From: Lachnospiraceae bacterium
Lineage (GTDB): Bacteria > Bacillota_A > Clostridia > Lachnospirales > Lachnospiraceae
Assembly: GCA_017958935.1 (NCBI GenBank)
Contig: JAGDBR010000173.1
Coordinates: forward strand, 1 to 7,869
DNA: 7,869 bases
Direction of reading: 5' to 3'
Below are positions 1 through 6,683 of the stretch, piece by piece. The position numbers and the translations under genes were made by a program. Position 1 is the first letter of the stretch. Each line of letters begins with the position of its first letter. The notes below the pieces were generated by a model. The model was not told the DNA's origin and searched no databases. It saw only the letters and a program-made list of their open reading frames with translations.

Positions 1-1
1 G

Positions 2-178
2 ATCCTGATCGCGCACCGCATCTCGACGGTCGAGCACATGGACAAGATCATTTTCATCGACGACGGAAGGGTCGTCGACGCCGGCACGCACGAGGAACTG
101 CTTTCGCGCTGCAGACAGTACGCGGAGCTCGTCGAGATGCAGCGTCTTGAGGACCTGAAGAAGGAGGGCAAGAGATGA
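2..178 (+). CDS. ABC exporter, first subunit, C-terminal end only
   Basis: This is the last 58 codons of an ABC transporter ATP-binding/permease subunit; the gene begins before the window. The visible part opens with the end of the nucleotide-binding domain: the H-loop (switch histidine) in ILIAHRISTV, then the family's usual tail IIFIDDGRVVDAGTHEELL. The membrane domain, Walker motifs and signature motif lie outside the window. Its TGA stop overlaps the ATG of the next gene as ATGA, the normal arrangement for the two halves of a heterodimeric exporter (LmrCD, BmrCD and TM287/288 type). By inference it is the partner of the 630-residue subunit downstream. In such pairs the subunit beside a Glu-containing partner usually has a degenerate catalytic site, but that cannot be seen here. 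The family call is firm; the substrate is unknown. Confidence 0.9.
   Translation: MLIAHRISTVEHMDKIIFIDDGRVVDAGTHEELLSRCRQYAELVEMQRLEDLKKEGKR
162..167 (+). promoter_or_regulatory. Shine-Dalgarno site of second ABC subunit, inside upstream gene
   Basis: A perfect AGGAGG lies within the last codons of the first ABC subunit, seven bases before the ATG at 175. It fixes the start of the second subunit at 175 rather than at the in-frame ATG at 295, which has no such site. With the ATGA overlap it suggests translational coupling of the two subunits. Confidence 0.85.
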
Positions 179-2067
179 GAACCTGGTATCCCCTCCTGGT
201 CGTCGGCGCGGTCGTCGGCCTGCTCTCGACGGCATTCATCGTCGCGTACGCGCTGATCAAGGATAAAAAAGAAGAGATCGGCTTTGACCGGCACATGAAG
301 GACAGCGAGATCATCCGGCGCCTGTTCAGATACGCGAAGCCGTACAAAAAACAGTACGCCCTGATCTTCTTCCTGATGCTCGTGTCCTTAGGATACGACA
401 TCGTGCCGCCGCTGATCATCGGCAATATCGAGGACGTCATCCGCGGTGCCTTCCAGATGAGCGACATCATCTGGAAGATCGTAGGCTACTTCATCATCGT
501 GCTGTTCGCGATGGCGGCCCTCTACATCCAGCGAATCATGCTGCAGCGGATCGGGCAGAAGATCCTGACGTCGATCCGCGAGGACGTGTTCACGCACATC
601 GAGAGCTTCTCGCACGACCAGCTGAACCATGTCCCGGTCGGCAAGCTCGTGACGCGCACGACGAACGACACGAACGCGATCTCGATGCTGTTCACGAACA
701 TCCTGATCAACCTGCTTCGGGACATCGTCCTGATCGCCGGCGTCCTGATCGCGATGTTCTCCCTGAACATCGAGCTGACGCTGATGGTGCTGTGCTTCGC
801 GCCGTTCATCGTGCTGTTCACGATGATCTTCCGCGCCTTCTCGCGCCGCGCCTTCCGCAAGGTGAAGGACGGCACGACCGACATCAACACCTTCCTGTCG
901 GAGAACCTTTCCGGCATCAAGATCACGCAGATCTTCAACAACGAGGAGAAGAAGCTGCAGGAGTTCAGACAGAAGAACGAGACGCTTAAGAAAGCGAAGA
1001 ACCGCCAGATCTTCGTGTTCTCGATCTTCCGCCCGATCATCTACATGCTGTACATTTCGTCCGTGATGGTCCTGTTCTATCTGGGCGCACGCGGATACAT
1101 CGAAAACACGGTGTTTTTGGGACAGGTCATCACCTCCAGCATCGTGGTCTCGTTCTACATTTACATCGAGACCTTCTTCCGTCCGATCCAGAACATCGCG
1201 GAGCTGTTCAACTGGATGCAGTCCGCGTTCGCTTCGGCCGAGAAGGACTTCGGCATCCTGGACAGGGCGCCCGAGATCGTGGACGAGCCCGACGCCGTCG
1301 AGGCCGAACACATCGAAGGCCGGATCGAATTCAAGAACGTCTGGTTCGCGTATGAAGAGGAGAACTGGATCCTGAAGGACGTCTCCTTCACGATCGAACC
1401 GAAGCAGACCGTGGCGTTCGTCGGCGCGACCGGCGCCGGCAAGACGACGATCCTCGGCCTGGTCTGCCGCAACTACGACATACAGAAGGGGCAGATCCTG
1501 ATCGACGGCAAGGACATCAAGAGCTATCAGATCCGGTCACTGCGCAGGCATTTCGGCCAGATGCTCCAGGACGTGTTCCTGTTCGAGGGCACGATCCGCT
1601 CGAACATCGTCCTGCGGGAGGAAAGCTTCACGGACGAAGAGGTCCTGGAAGCCTGCCGCTACGTGAACGCGGACAAGTTCATCAACAAGCTGCCGAAGGG
1701 CCTGGACGAGGAGGTCCGCGAACGCGGGAACAACTTCTCGGCCGGACAGCGCCAGCTGCTGTCGTTCGCGCGGACGGTCATCCACAAGCCGGACGTCATG
1801 ATCCTGGACGAGGCCACCGCGAACATCGACACCGAGACGGAACTTCTGATCCAGGATTCGCTGGAGAAGATGATGAACATCGGTACGATGCTGATCGTCG
1901 CGCACCGGCTGTCGACGATCCAGCACGCGGACAACATCATCGTCATCAACCACGGCGAGGTCGTGGAGCAGGGCACCCATTTCGAGCTGCTGGAGCAGCA
2001 GGGCGCCTACTACGAGCTCTACAGGCTGCAGTACGAAGACCAGGAGAAACAGGGGAAGAACGCGTAA
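175..2067 (+). CDS. ABC exporter, second subunit (membrane + ATPase fusion)
   Basis: A 630-residue half-transporter of the multidrug/lipid exporter class that should work in the cytoplasmic membrane as a heterodimer with the product of the overlapping upstream gene. The transmembrane domain spans about residues 60-340 and the ATPase domain about 383-620. Visible ATPase motifs are Walker A GATGAGKT (417-424), Q-loop Gln465, signature FSAGQ (521-525), Walker B VMILDE (541-546) with catalytic Glu546, and switch His577. The signature departs from LSGGQ while the catalytic Glu is kept. This is the pattern of the TM288/BmrD-like member, which supplies the competent Walker site while its own signature faces the degenerate site. 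Oddly, residues 4-27 form an additional hydrophobic helix followed by KDKKEE, ahead of the usual six-helix domain that begins near the FRYAKPYKKQ stretch at 51-60. The start at 175 is supported by AGGAGG and the ATGA overlap. The substrate cannot be told from sequence. Confidence 0.95.
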   Translation: MRTWYPLLVVGAVVGLLSTAFIVAYALIKDKKEEIGFDRHMKDSEIIRRLFRYAKPYKKQYALIFFLMLVSLGYDIVPPLIIGNIEDVIRGAFQMSDIIWKIVGYFIIVLFAMAALYIQRIMLQRIGQKILTSIREDVFTHIESFSHDQLNHVPVGKLVTRTTNDTNAISMLFTNILINLLRDIVLIAGVLIAMFSLNIELTLMVLCFAPFIVLFTMIFRAFSRRAFRKVKDGTTDINTFLSENLSGIKITQIFNNEEKKLQEFRQKNETLKKAKNRQIFVFSIFRPIIYMLYISSVMVLFYLGARGYIENTVFLGQVITSSIVVSFYIYIETFFRPIQNIAELFNWMQSAFASAEKDFGILDRAPEIVDEPDAVEAEHIEGRIEFKNVWFAYEEENWILKDVSFTIEPKQTVAFVGATGAGKTTILGLVCRNYDIQKGQILIDGKDIKSYQIRSLRRHFGQMLQDVFLFEGTIRSNIVLREESFTDEEVLEACRYVNADKFINKLPKGLDEEVRERGNNFSAGQRQLLSFARTVIHKPDVMILDEATANIDTETELLIQDSLEKMMNIGTMLIVAHRLSTIQHADNIIVINHGEVVEQGTHFELLEQQGAYYELYRLQYEDQEKQGKNA

Positions 2068-2114
2068 GGAGCCTTCAGAGGACAGCGTAAGGGAACGGAA
2101 CGGGAAGGATCACA

Positions 2115-2130
2115 GCGCCGTATACGGCGC
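2115..2130. repeat. Perfect 16-bp palindrome before first MATE gene
   Basis: GCGCCGTATACGGCGC is its own reverse complement. It ends one base before the GGGAGG ribosome-binding site of the MATE gene. As DNA it could be a binding site for a dimeric regulator; as RNA it would fold into a six-pair stem with a TATA (UAUA) loop. There is no T-run after it, so it does not look like an intrinsic terminator. Whether it has any function is inference. Confidence 0.6.
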
Positions 2131-2131
2131 C

Positions 2132-2137
2132 GGGAGG
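2132..2137 (+). promoter_or_regulatory. Ribosome-binding site of first MATE gene
   Basis: GGGAGG sits five bases before the ATG at 2143 and directly follows the palindrome at 2115-2130. It decides the start codon. In the possible hairpin the site stays just outside the stem, so it would not be fully hidden. Confidence 0.7.
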
Positions 2138-2142
2138 AAGGC

Positions 2143-3525
2143 ATGGCGGCAGCAAAGAAAGGCACAAAAGACCTGACGCAGGGCAGCATCGCGAAGCAGC
2201 TGATCCTGTTCATGCTGCCGATCCTGGCCGGCCAGATCTTCCAGAACCTGTACAACAGCGTCGACTCGATCGTCGTCGGCCGCTTCGTCGGCACGACCGC
2301 GCTCGCGGCCGTGACGTCGAGCTCCGACATCGGACAGCTGCTGATCGGCTTCTTCACGGGCTTTTCGACGGGCTCCGGCGTCCTGATCTCGCGGCATTTC
2401 GGCGCGAAGGACAATGAAGGCCTGTCGGACGGCGTGCACACGTCGACGGCGCTGGCCCTGATCATCGGCGTCGTGATGGCGGCGGCAGGCATCCTGCTCG
2501 CCCCGTATCTTCTGACGCTCGTGCGGTGCCCGGAGGACGTTTACGGCGAGGCGCTCGCTTATCTTAGGATCTATCTGATCGGCATTTTCTTCACGGCGGT
2601 CTACAACGTCGGCGCGGCGATCCTGAGAGCTGTCGGCGACAGCAGCCACCCGTTCTATTACCTTGTGATCTCGAGCGTGTTCAACATCGCGCTGGACGTG
2701 ATCTTCACGGTCGTCTTCGAATGGGGCGTCGTGGGCGTCGCGCTCGCGACGATCATTGCCCAGGGCGTCAGCGTCTTCCTGGTGTTCAGGAAGCTGGTGA
2801 TCGCCGACGAGGTCTACCGGCTGGAGATCAAAAAGCTGAAGATGAAGCCGGCGATCCTGAAGGAGGTCTTCTTCCTGGGTCTTCCGGCCGGCATCCAGCA
2901 GGCACTGATCGGTTTCTCGAATCTCTTCGTCCAGCGTTATGTCAACGTCTTCGGCTCCGCCGCGATGGCGGGCATCGGGGCCGGCAAGAAGATCGACAAG
3001 TTCGTCGGCATGATGGCGCAGTGCATGGGCCTTGCGGCCTCCACGTTCGTCAGCCAGAACGTCGGCGCGAACCGTTATGAACGCGCGTTCCGGGGGATCC
3101 GCGTGAGCCTCCTGGTCTGCACGTTCTACTGGCTGACCGCGGGCAGTCTGGTGTACATTTTCGCGGGCTTCTTCGTGAGCCTTTTCGTCAAGGACTCGCA
3201 GGAAGCGCTCGAACACGGCATTACCCTCATGCGGGTCATGCTGCCGCTCTACATGTTCCAGATCGCGAACAGCATCTTCGCGAACGTCGTGCGCGGCTTC
3301 GGCAAGTCGCTCGTCGTCATGATCTTCTCGATCGGCGGCATGATCGTGATGCGCCAGATCTATCTGGCGGTCTTCACGCATCTGTTCCCGGGCGACGTGC
3401 GGATCGTCGACGCGGCTTTCCCGGTCGGCTGGGCCTTCGCGGCGGTCGGCTGCATCCTGTATTATCTGTTCGCGATCCGCATCCCGTATAACCGCAGGAA
3501 AGCGGCGGAAGCGCAGGCCGGATAA
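2143..3525 (+). CDS. MATE-family efflux transporter
   Basis: A 460-residue integral membrane protein of the multidrug and toxic compound extrusion family (NorM/MepA/DinF-like), expected to export cationic or other small compounds in exchange for Na+ or H+. The length is typical (440-470) and about twelve hydrophobic segments are visible. Family landmarks include DSIVVGRFVG (41-50) after the first helix, GFSTGSGVLISRHFGAKD (73-90), the AILRAVGDSSHPF stretch (159-171) followed by VISSVFNIALDVIF (175-188), GLPAGIQQ opening the second half (246-253), FVSQNVGAN (302-310) and VRGFGKS (383-389), the second-half counterpart of the R-A-V-G-D stretch. The repeated pattern shows the two six-helix halves. 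It starts at a well-spaced GGGAGG and ends in a charged tail. It lies 75 bases after the ABC pair and 57 before hom on the same strand. Family assignment is firm; the drug or metabolite exported is unknown. Confidence 0.95.
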   Translation: MAAAKKGTKDLTQGSIAKQLILFMLPILAGQIFQNLYNSVDSIVVGRFVGTTALAAVTSSSDIGQLLIGFFTGFSTGSGVLISRHFGAKDNEGLSDGVHTSTALALIIGVVMAAAGILLAPYLLTLVRCPEDVYGEALAYLRIYLIGIFFTAVYNVGAAILRAVGDSSHPFYYLVISSVFNIALDVIFTVVFEWGVVGVALATIIAQGVSVFLVFRKLVIADEVYRLEIKKLKMKPAILKEVFFLGLPAGIQQALIGFSNLFVQRYVNVFGSAAMAGIGAGKKIDKFVGMMAQCMGLAASTFVSQNVGANRYERAFRGIRVSLLVCTFYWLTAGSLVYIFAGFFVSLFVKDSQEALEHGITLMRVMLPLYMFQIANSIFANVVRGFGKSLVVMIFSIGGMIVMRQIYLAVFTHLFPGDVRIVDAAFPVGWAFAAVGCILYYLFAIRIPYNRRKAAEAQAG

Positions 3526-3582
3526 ACCCGGCGGCGGCTGCTGCTCCGGATCATAACGCTTCGGCAGAAAGGAAATTGCTTC

Positions 3583-4776
3583 ATGAAGATCGGTTTACTC
3601 GGCCACGGCACGATCGGTGTCGGCGTGGACCACATCGTGAAAACAGTCGACGGCATGGAGGTCACGAAGATCCTGTCGCTCATCGTTGACGATGAGATGA
3701 CGGGCCGGACCGCTGCGGACATCGGCGACATCACCGGTGATCCGGAAATCGATACCGTCGTCGAGGTCATGGGCGGCGTCCATCCCGCGTACGAATTCAT
3801 CACGGCCGCAATGAAGGCCGGAAAGAACGTCGTGACCGCGAACAAGGCGGTCGTGGCGGCCTATTACAGGGAACTGACAACGCTTGCGAAGGAACAGGGC
3901 GTGTCGTTCCGCGCGACGGCCTGCGCCGGCGGCGGCATCCCGTGGCTGACCGAGGTCGAGCGGAAGAACCGGACCGACGAGATCGTGCGGATCTACGGGA
4001 TCATGAACGGCACGACGAACTATATTTTAAGCCGGATGGAGGACTGCTTCGATCCGGAAGGCCGGCCGAAAGCGGAGCCTGTCCGGCTGGAGCAGGTCCT
4101 GAAGGAAGCGCAGGAACTCGGATACGCCGAGCGGGACCCGGCGGCCGACATCGACGGCTATGACGTCCGGCGCAAGGTCGCGATCTCCGCGAACGTTGCC
4201 TACGGCGTCGTGATCGACGAAGAGCAGGTGCCGACGTTCGGCATCCGCACCATCCTGCCGGAGGACATCGCGCAGGCGGTCAAAAAGGGCCGCACGGTCC
4301 GTCTGATCGCGGAAGCCGCGCGGGACGGGGAAGGCATCGCCGCATGCGTCATGCCGTGCCTCGTCCGGAAGGATTCCCCGGAAGCCGGCGTGCGCTCCAA
4401 CTTCAACCTTTTCACGCTCTGCGGGAAGCAGACCGGCACCTTCAAGTTCTACGGGCAGGGCGCGGGCCGTTACCCGACGGCCGGCAACATCGCCGCGGAC
4501 CTGAAGGACATTGAACTTTATCATCCGGGCTTCTATACGGACAGCTTTGTAAGCGCCGGCGTGACGCTCGGCAGCGGGGAAGCGCGGTTCTATGTCCGGA
4601 CGGCTGCGCCGGACGATTATCTTCGGTCCGTCGCGGCGGAAGCTTCCTGTGAAAAGGAGAACGTCCCGGCAGCCGGCGTTTACACGAGACCGGTGCCGAC
4701 GGCGGAATTCCTGAAATGGGCGCTGGAAAAACAGAAAACGGACGAAACGGTCTTCATTGCGAAGGTCATCGAATAA
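3583..4776 (+). CDS. hom: Homoserine dehydrogenase
   Basis: This enzyme reduces aspartate semialdehyde to homoserine with NAD(P)H in the cytoplasm, the branch step leading to threonine and methionine. The 397 residues hold an N-terminal Rossmann domain with GHGTIG (7-12), EVMGG (61-65) and TANKA (85-89), then the catalytic domain with GIMNGTTNYILSRM (139-152). Glu183, Asp194 and Lys198 in the stretch YAERDPAADIDGYDVRRK (181-198) sit at the spacing of the yeast catalytic residues Glu208, Asp219 and Lys223. GQGAGRYPTA (291-300) is also a conserved block. There is no recognisable C-terminal ACT domain. The last 60 or so residues are a short tail, as in other roughly 400-residue Clostridia-type enzymes I recall, so feedback control by threonine through an ACT domain is not expected. 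The start is supported by AAAGGAA eight bases upstream. The next gene begins 19 bases after the stop, suggesting cotranscription. Confidence 0.95.
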   Translation: MKIGLLGHGTIGVGVDHIVKTVDGMEVTKILSLIVDDEMTGRTAADIGDITGDPEIDTVVEVMGGVHPAYEFITAAMKAGKNVVTANKAVVAAYYRELTTLAKEQGVSFRATACAGGGIPWLTEVERKNRTDEIVRIYGIMNGTTNYILSRMEDCFDPEGRPKAEPVRLEQVLKEAQELGYAERDPAADIDGYDVRRKVAISANVAYGVVIDEEQVPTFGIRTILPEDIAQAVKKGRTVRLIAEAARDGEGIAACVMPCLVRKDSPEAGVRSNFNLFTLCGKQTGTFKFYGQGAGRYPTAGNIAADLKDIELYHPGFYTDSFVSAGVTLGSGEARFYVRTAAPDDYLRSVAAEASCEKENVPAAGVYTRPVPTAEFLKWALEKQKTDETVFIAKVIE

Positions 4777-4781
4777 ACGGA

Positions 4782-4787
4782 AGGAGG
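4782..4787 (+). promoter_or_regulatory. Ribosome-binding site of the oligopeptidase gene
   Basis: AGGAGG lies eight bases before the ATG at 4796. It selects this start over the in-frame TTG at 4757, which would overlap the end of hom and add 13 charged residues not expected in the family. Confidence 0.85.
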
Positions 4788-4795
4788 CCAGTCAC

Positions 4796-5581
4796 ATGGC
4801 AGTGGAAGTAAGAGAGAGAAAAGATATTCCCGAGGAGTACAAGTGGGACCTGTCGAAGCTGTTCGCGGATGACGCGGCATGGGAAGAGGGCCTGGCGAAG
4901 CTGGACCGTCTGATCCCGGAGATCGAAGCGTTCCGCGGGACGCTCGCGGATTCGCCGGAGCGGCTGCTCGAATGGAAAGAGAAAGAGACCGCTGCGATGG
5001 GCGAGATCGAGAACGTGCTGACCTACGCAAGCCTCAGGACGACCGAGGACGGCCGCGACCAGCAGGCGCAGAGCATGATGGGCCGCGCGTACAGCAAGAT
5101 GGTCATGCTGATGCAGGCCGCTTCCTTCGCGGAGCCCGAGATCCTCTCCATGCCGGAAGAGAAGCTGAAGGCGTTCACGGAGTCCGAAACGCTCGCGCCG
5201 TACCGCACCGCGCTGGAGCGGCTGCTGGACCAGAAGCCGCACACGCTGTCCGTCGCGGAAGAGAAGCTGCTCGCCTCGTTCGGCGAAGTGCTCGGGGCAC
5301 CCGGCGACCTGATGGACATGCTGGTCGACATCGACATGCAGTTCGCGAACGCGAAGGACAGCGACGGCAATGAGTACCCGCTCACGCAGGCCGGCTACAT
5401 CGAGCTGCAGCAGAGTGCGGACCGCGCACTTCGGAAGAGCGCGTTCCTGAACTATTACGATTCGTTCCGCCACCACATCCATACGCTGGCCGCGAACTAC
5501 GCCGCAAGCGTGAAGGGCGACGTGGCGGTCTCGCGCGCCCGGAACTTCGAGTCGGCCCGCGCGATGTCCGCGTCCTATTAG
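4796..5581 (+). CDS. PepF N-terminal fragment as read up to the TAG
   Basis: Under standard termination at 5579-5581 this 261-residue product would be made. It covers the helical N-terminal lobe (the PepF N-terminal domain region) and has no zinc-binding motif, so it could not be a peptidase by itself. It starts at ATG 4796 after a strong AGGAGG. It is listed as the literal open frame; the preferred reading is that it is the first part of the interrupted pepF. Confidence 0.6.
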   Translation: MAVEVRERKDIPEEYKWDLSKLFADDAAWEEGLAKLDRLIPEIEAFRGTLADSPERLLEWKEKETAAMGEIENVLTYASLRTTEDGRDQQAQSMMGRAYSKMVMLMQAASFAEPEILSMPEEKLKAFTESETLAPYRTALERLLDQKPHTLSVAEEKLLASFGEVLGAPGDLMDMLVDIDMQFANAKDSDGNEYPLTQAGYIELQQSADRALRKSAFLNYYDSFRHHIHTLAANYAASVKGDVAVSRARNFESARAMSASY

Positions 5582-5620
5582 CGCGTCCCGACCTCGATCT
5601 GCGAAGGCCTGATCGAATCC

Positions 5621-6607
5621 GTGCACAACCACATGGACGCGATGTACGCGTACGTTGCGCTGCGCAAGAAGATCCTCGGCGTCGACGACATCCATTATTA
5701 CGACGTGTACGCCCCGCTCGCGCAGGAAGTGGACGTGAAATACAGCTACGAAGAAGCGCAGGAGATGGTCCTGAAGGCGGTCGCCCCGCTCGGAAAGGAC
5801 TACTGCGACGTCGTCCGCGGCGCGTTCAGGGACCGCTGGATCGACGTTTATCCGAACGTCGGCAAGCAAAGCGGCGCGTTCTCGTCCGGCACCTTCGATT
5901 CGAGCCCGTACATCAAGTGCAATTACACGGGCACGGTCGACAGCGTCTCGACGATCGCGCACGAGATGGGCCATTCGATGCAGACCTACCTGTCGAACCA
6001 TACGCAGCCGCGTCAGTACGCGGATTACACGCTGTTCGTCGCGGAGGTCGCTTCCACGGTCAACGAGAACCTGATGATCGAGCAGATGCTGAAGGAGGAC
6101 ATTTCCGACGAAATGCGCCTGTACCTGCTGAACCAGTATCTGGAGAACTTCAAGGGCACGATCTACCGGCAGACGATGTTCGCCGAATTCGAGAAGACCG
6201 CGCACGAAATGTACGAGCGCGGGGAAGCGCTGACGGTCGACGCGCTGTGCGGCCTGTATGAAGAGCTCGTGAAGCTGTACTTCGGACCGGAGATGGTGAT
6301 CGACGACGAAGTCCGCTACGAGTGGGCGCGCATCCCGCATTTCTACCGCGCGTTCTACGTCTACAAGTACGCGACCTCCTACTCGGCGGCCGTGACGCTT
6401 TCCGAACGCATCCTGAACGACGGTGAGGAAGCGGTCCGGGATTACCTGAAATTCCTGTCGCTCGGCGGATCGCTGGATCCGATCGACGAGCTCAGGATCG
6501 CGGGCGTCGACATGAGCACGACCGCGCCGATCGACCGCGCACTCGACAAGTTCGCGGCGATCGTGAAGGAAACGGGCGAGGTCTGGGACCGCCTGTCGAA
6601 GAAGTAA
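5621..6607 (+). CDS. PepF C-terminal catalytic fragment after the TAG
   Basis: This open frame continues the pepF frame after the stop and holds the whole M3 catalytic region: HEMGH at residues 114-118 of this fragment, Glu142 as third ligand, and the conserved late His-Phe-Tyr plus Tyr-rich stretch (IPHFYRAFYVYKYATSYS, 238-255). The first possible start is GTG 5621. The only ribosome-binding-like sequence is GAAGG at 5603-5607, 13 bases away, which is poor. Independent translation is therefore doubtful, although reinitiation cannot be excluded. The frame between the TAG and 5621 still reads as good family sequence (R-V-P-T-S-I-C-E-G-L-I-E-S), which favours one original gene. Confidence 0.6.
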   Translation: MHNHMDAMYAYVALRKKILGVDDIHYYDVYAPLAQEVDVKYSYEEAQEMVLKAVAPLGKDYCDVVRGAFRDRWIDVYPNVGKQSGAFSSGTFDSSPYIKCNYTGTVDSVSTIAHEMGHSMQTYLSNHTQPRQYADYTLFVAEVASTVNENLMIEQMLKEDISDEMRLYLLNQYLENFKGTIYRQTMFAEFEKTAHEMYERGEALTVDALCGLYEELVKLYFGPEMVIDDEVRYEWARIPHFYRAFYVYKYATSYSAAVTLSERILNDGEEAVRDYLKFLSLGGSLDPIDELRIAGVDMSTTAPIDRALDKFAAIVKETGEVWDRLSKK

Positions 6608-6609
6608 CG

Positions 6610-6640
6610 CGGAAAGAGCGCTTTTTAAGGCGGCTTTCCG
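6610..6640 (+). terminator. Hairpin after pepF, terminator-like but without T-tail
   Basis: CGGAAAG (6610-6616) is the exact reverse complement of CTTTCCG (6634-6640). Inside, 6619-6623 can pair with 6628-6632 (one G-U) around a TTTA loop, giving a 31-base stem-loop with a small internal bulge. It begins three bases after the pepF stop. It is not followed by a T-run; the T5 run is inside the loop region at 6622-6626. It may end or slow pepF transcription or protect the message end, but the intrinsic-terminator call is weak. Confidence 0.4.
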
Positions 6641-6656
6641 TATAGATAAGTATACT
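6640..6656 (+). promoter_or_regulatory. Possible promoter -10 and inverted repeat before second MATE gene
   Basis: This AT-rich patch in a GC-rich region reads GTATAGATAAGTATACT. TATACT (6651-6656) resembles a sigma-A -10 box, but no good -35 box is seen 16-18 bases upstream. GTATA (6640-6644) and TATAC (6651-6655) form an inverted repeat with a six-base spacer, the size of a small operator. The position, 27 bases before the start codon, suits a private promoter for the MATE gene. This is inference from weak motifs. Confidence 0.35.
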
Positions 6657-6683
6657 GTTGGAACTCGGAGACTTTCATCGGCC

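Larger units (their letters stand above)
4796..6607 (+). pseudogene. pepF: Oligoendopeptidase F (M3 family), interrupted by in-frame TAG
   Basis: The full span encodes 603 codon positions, the usual length for PepF, a cytoplasmic zinc peptidase that cleaves short peptides. Codon 262 (5579-5581) is TAG, and the same frame continues to a TAA. The zinc site is intact: HEMGH at 389-393 (ligands His389 and His393, catalytic Glu390) and the third ligand Glu417 in AEVASTVNE, at the standard 28-residue distance. The N-terminal region starts with the typical I-P-E-E-Y-K-W-D-L opening (11-19). Around the stop, from the Arg-Asn before the break to the V-P after it, the sequence aligns to remembered PepF sequences without an insertion or deletion. 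One codon is therefore changed rather than the frame shifted; CAG to TAG by a C-to-T change is the simplest route. No other damage is visible. It could be a recent pseudogene, a sequencing error, or a gene read through by suppression. The family call is firm; whether it is functional is uncertain. Confidence 0.85.

Noticed and set aside
388..1311. A 307-residue minus-strand open frame opposite the ABC subunit
   Set aside because: Same antisense composition bias, no motif, and no convincing start context; the opposite strand holds the ABC membrane domain.
2110..3381. A 423-residue minus-strand open frame opposite the first MATE gene
   Set aside because: Its composition is His/Asp/Arg/Glu-rich and low in complexity, without recognisable domains; the plus strand encodes a convincing transporter.
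3517..3532. GCCGG/CCGGC inverted repeat across the MATE stop codon as a terminator
   Set aside because: Only five pairs, overlaps the coding end and has no T-run after it; likely chance in GC-rich DNA.
4757..4795. Earlier TTG start for the oligopeptidase
   Set aside because: It overlaps hom, has no ribosome-binding site, and adds a lysine/arginine-rich stretch not expected; ATG 4796 has AGGAGG at eight bases.
5579..5581. Selenocysteine or frameshift as explanation of the pepF break
   Set aside because: Selenocysteine uses TGA, not TAG, and the frame before and after the stop is identical with no apparent gap, so no frameshift is needed.
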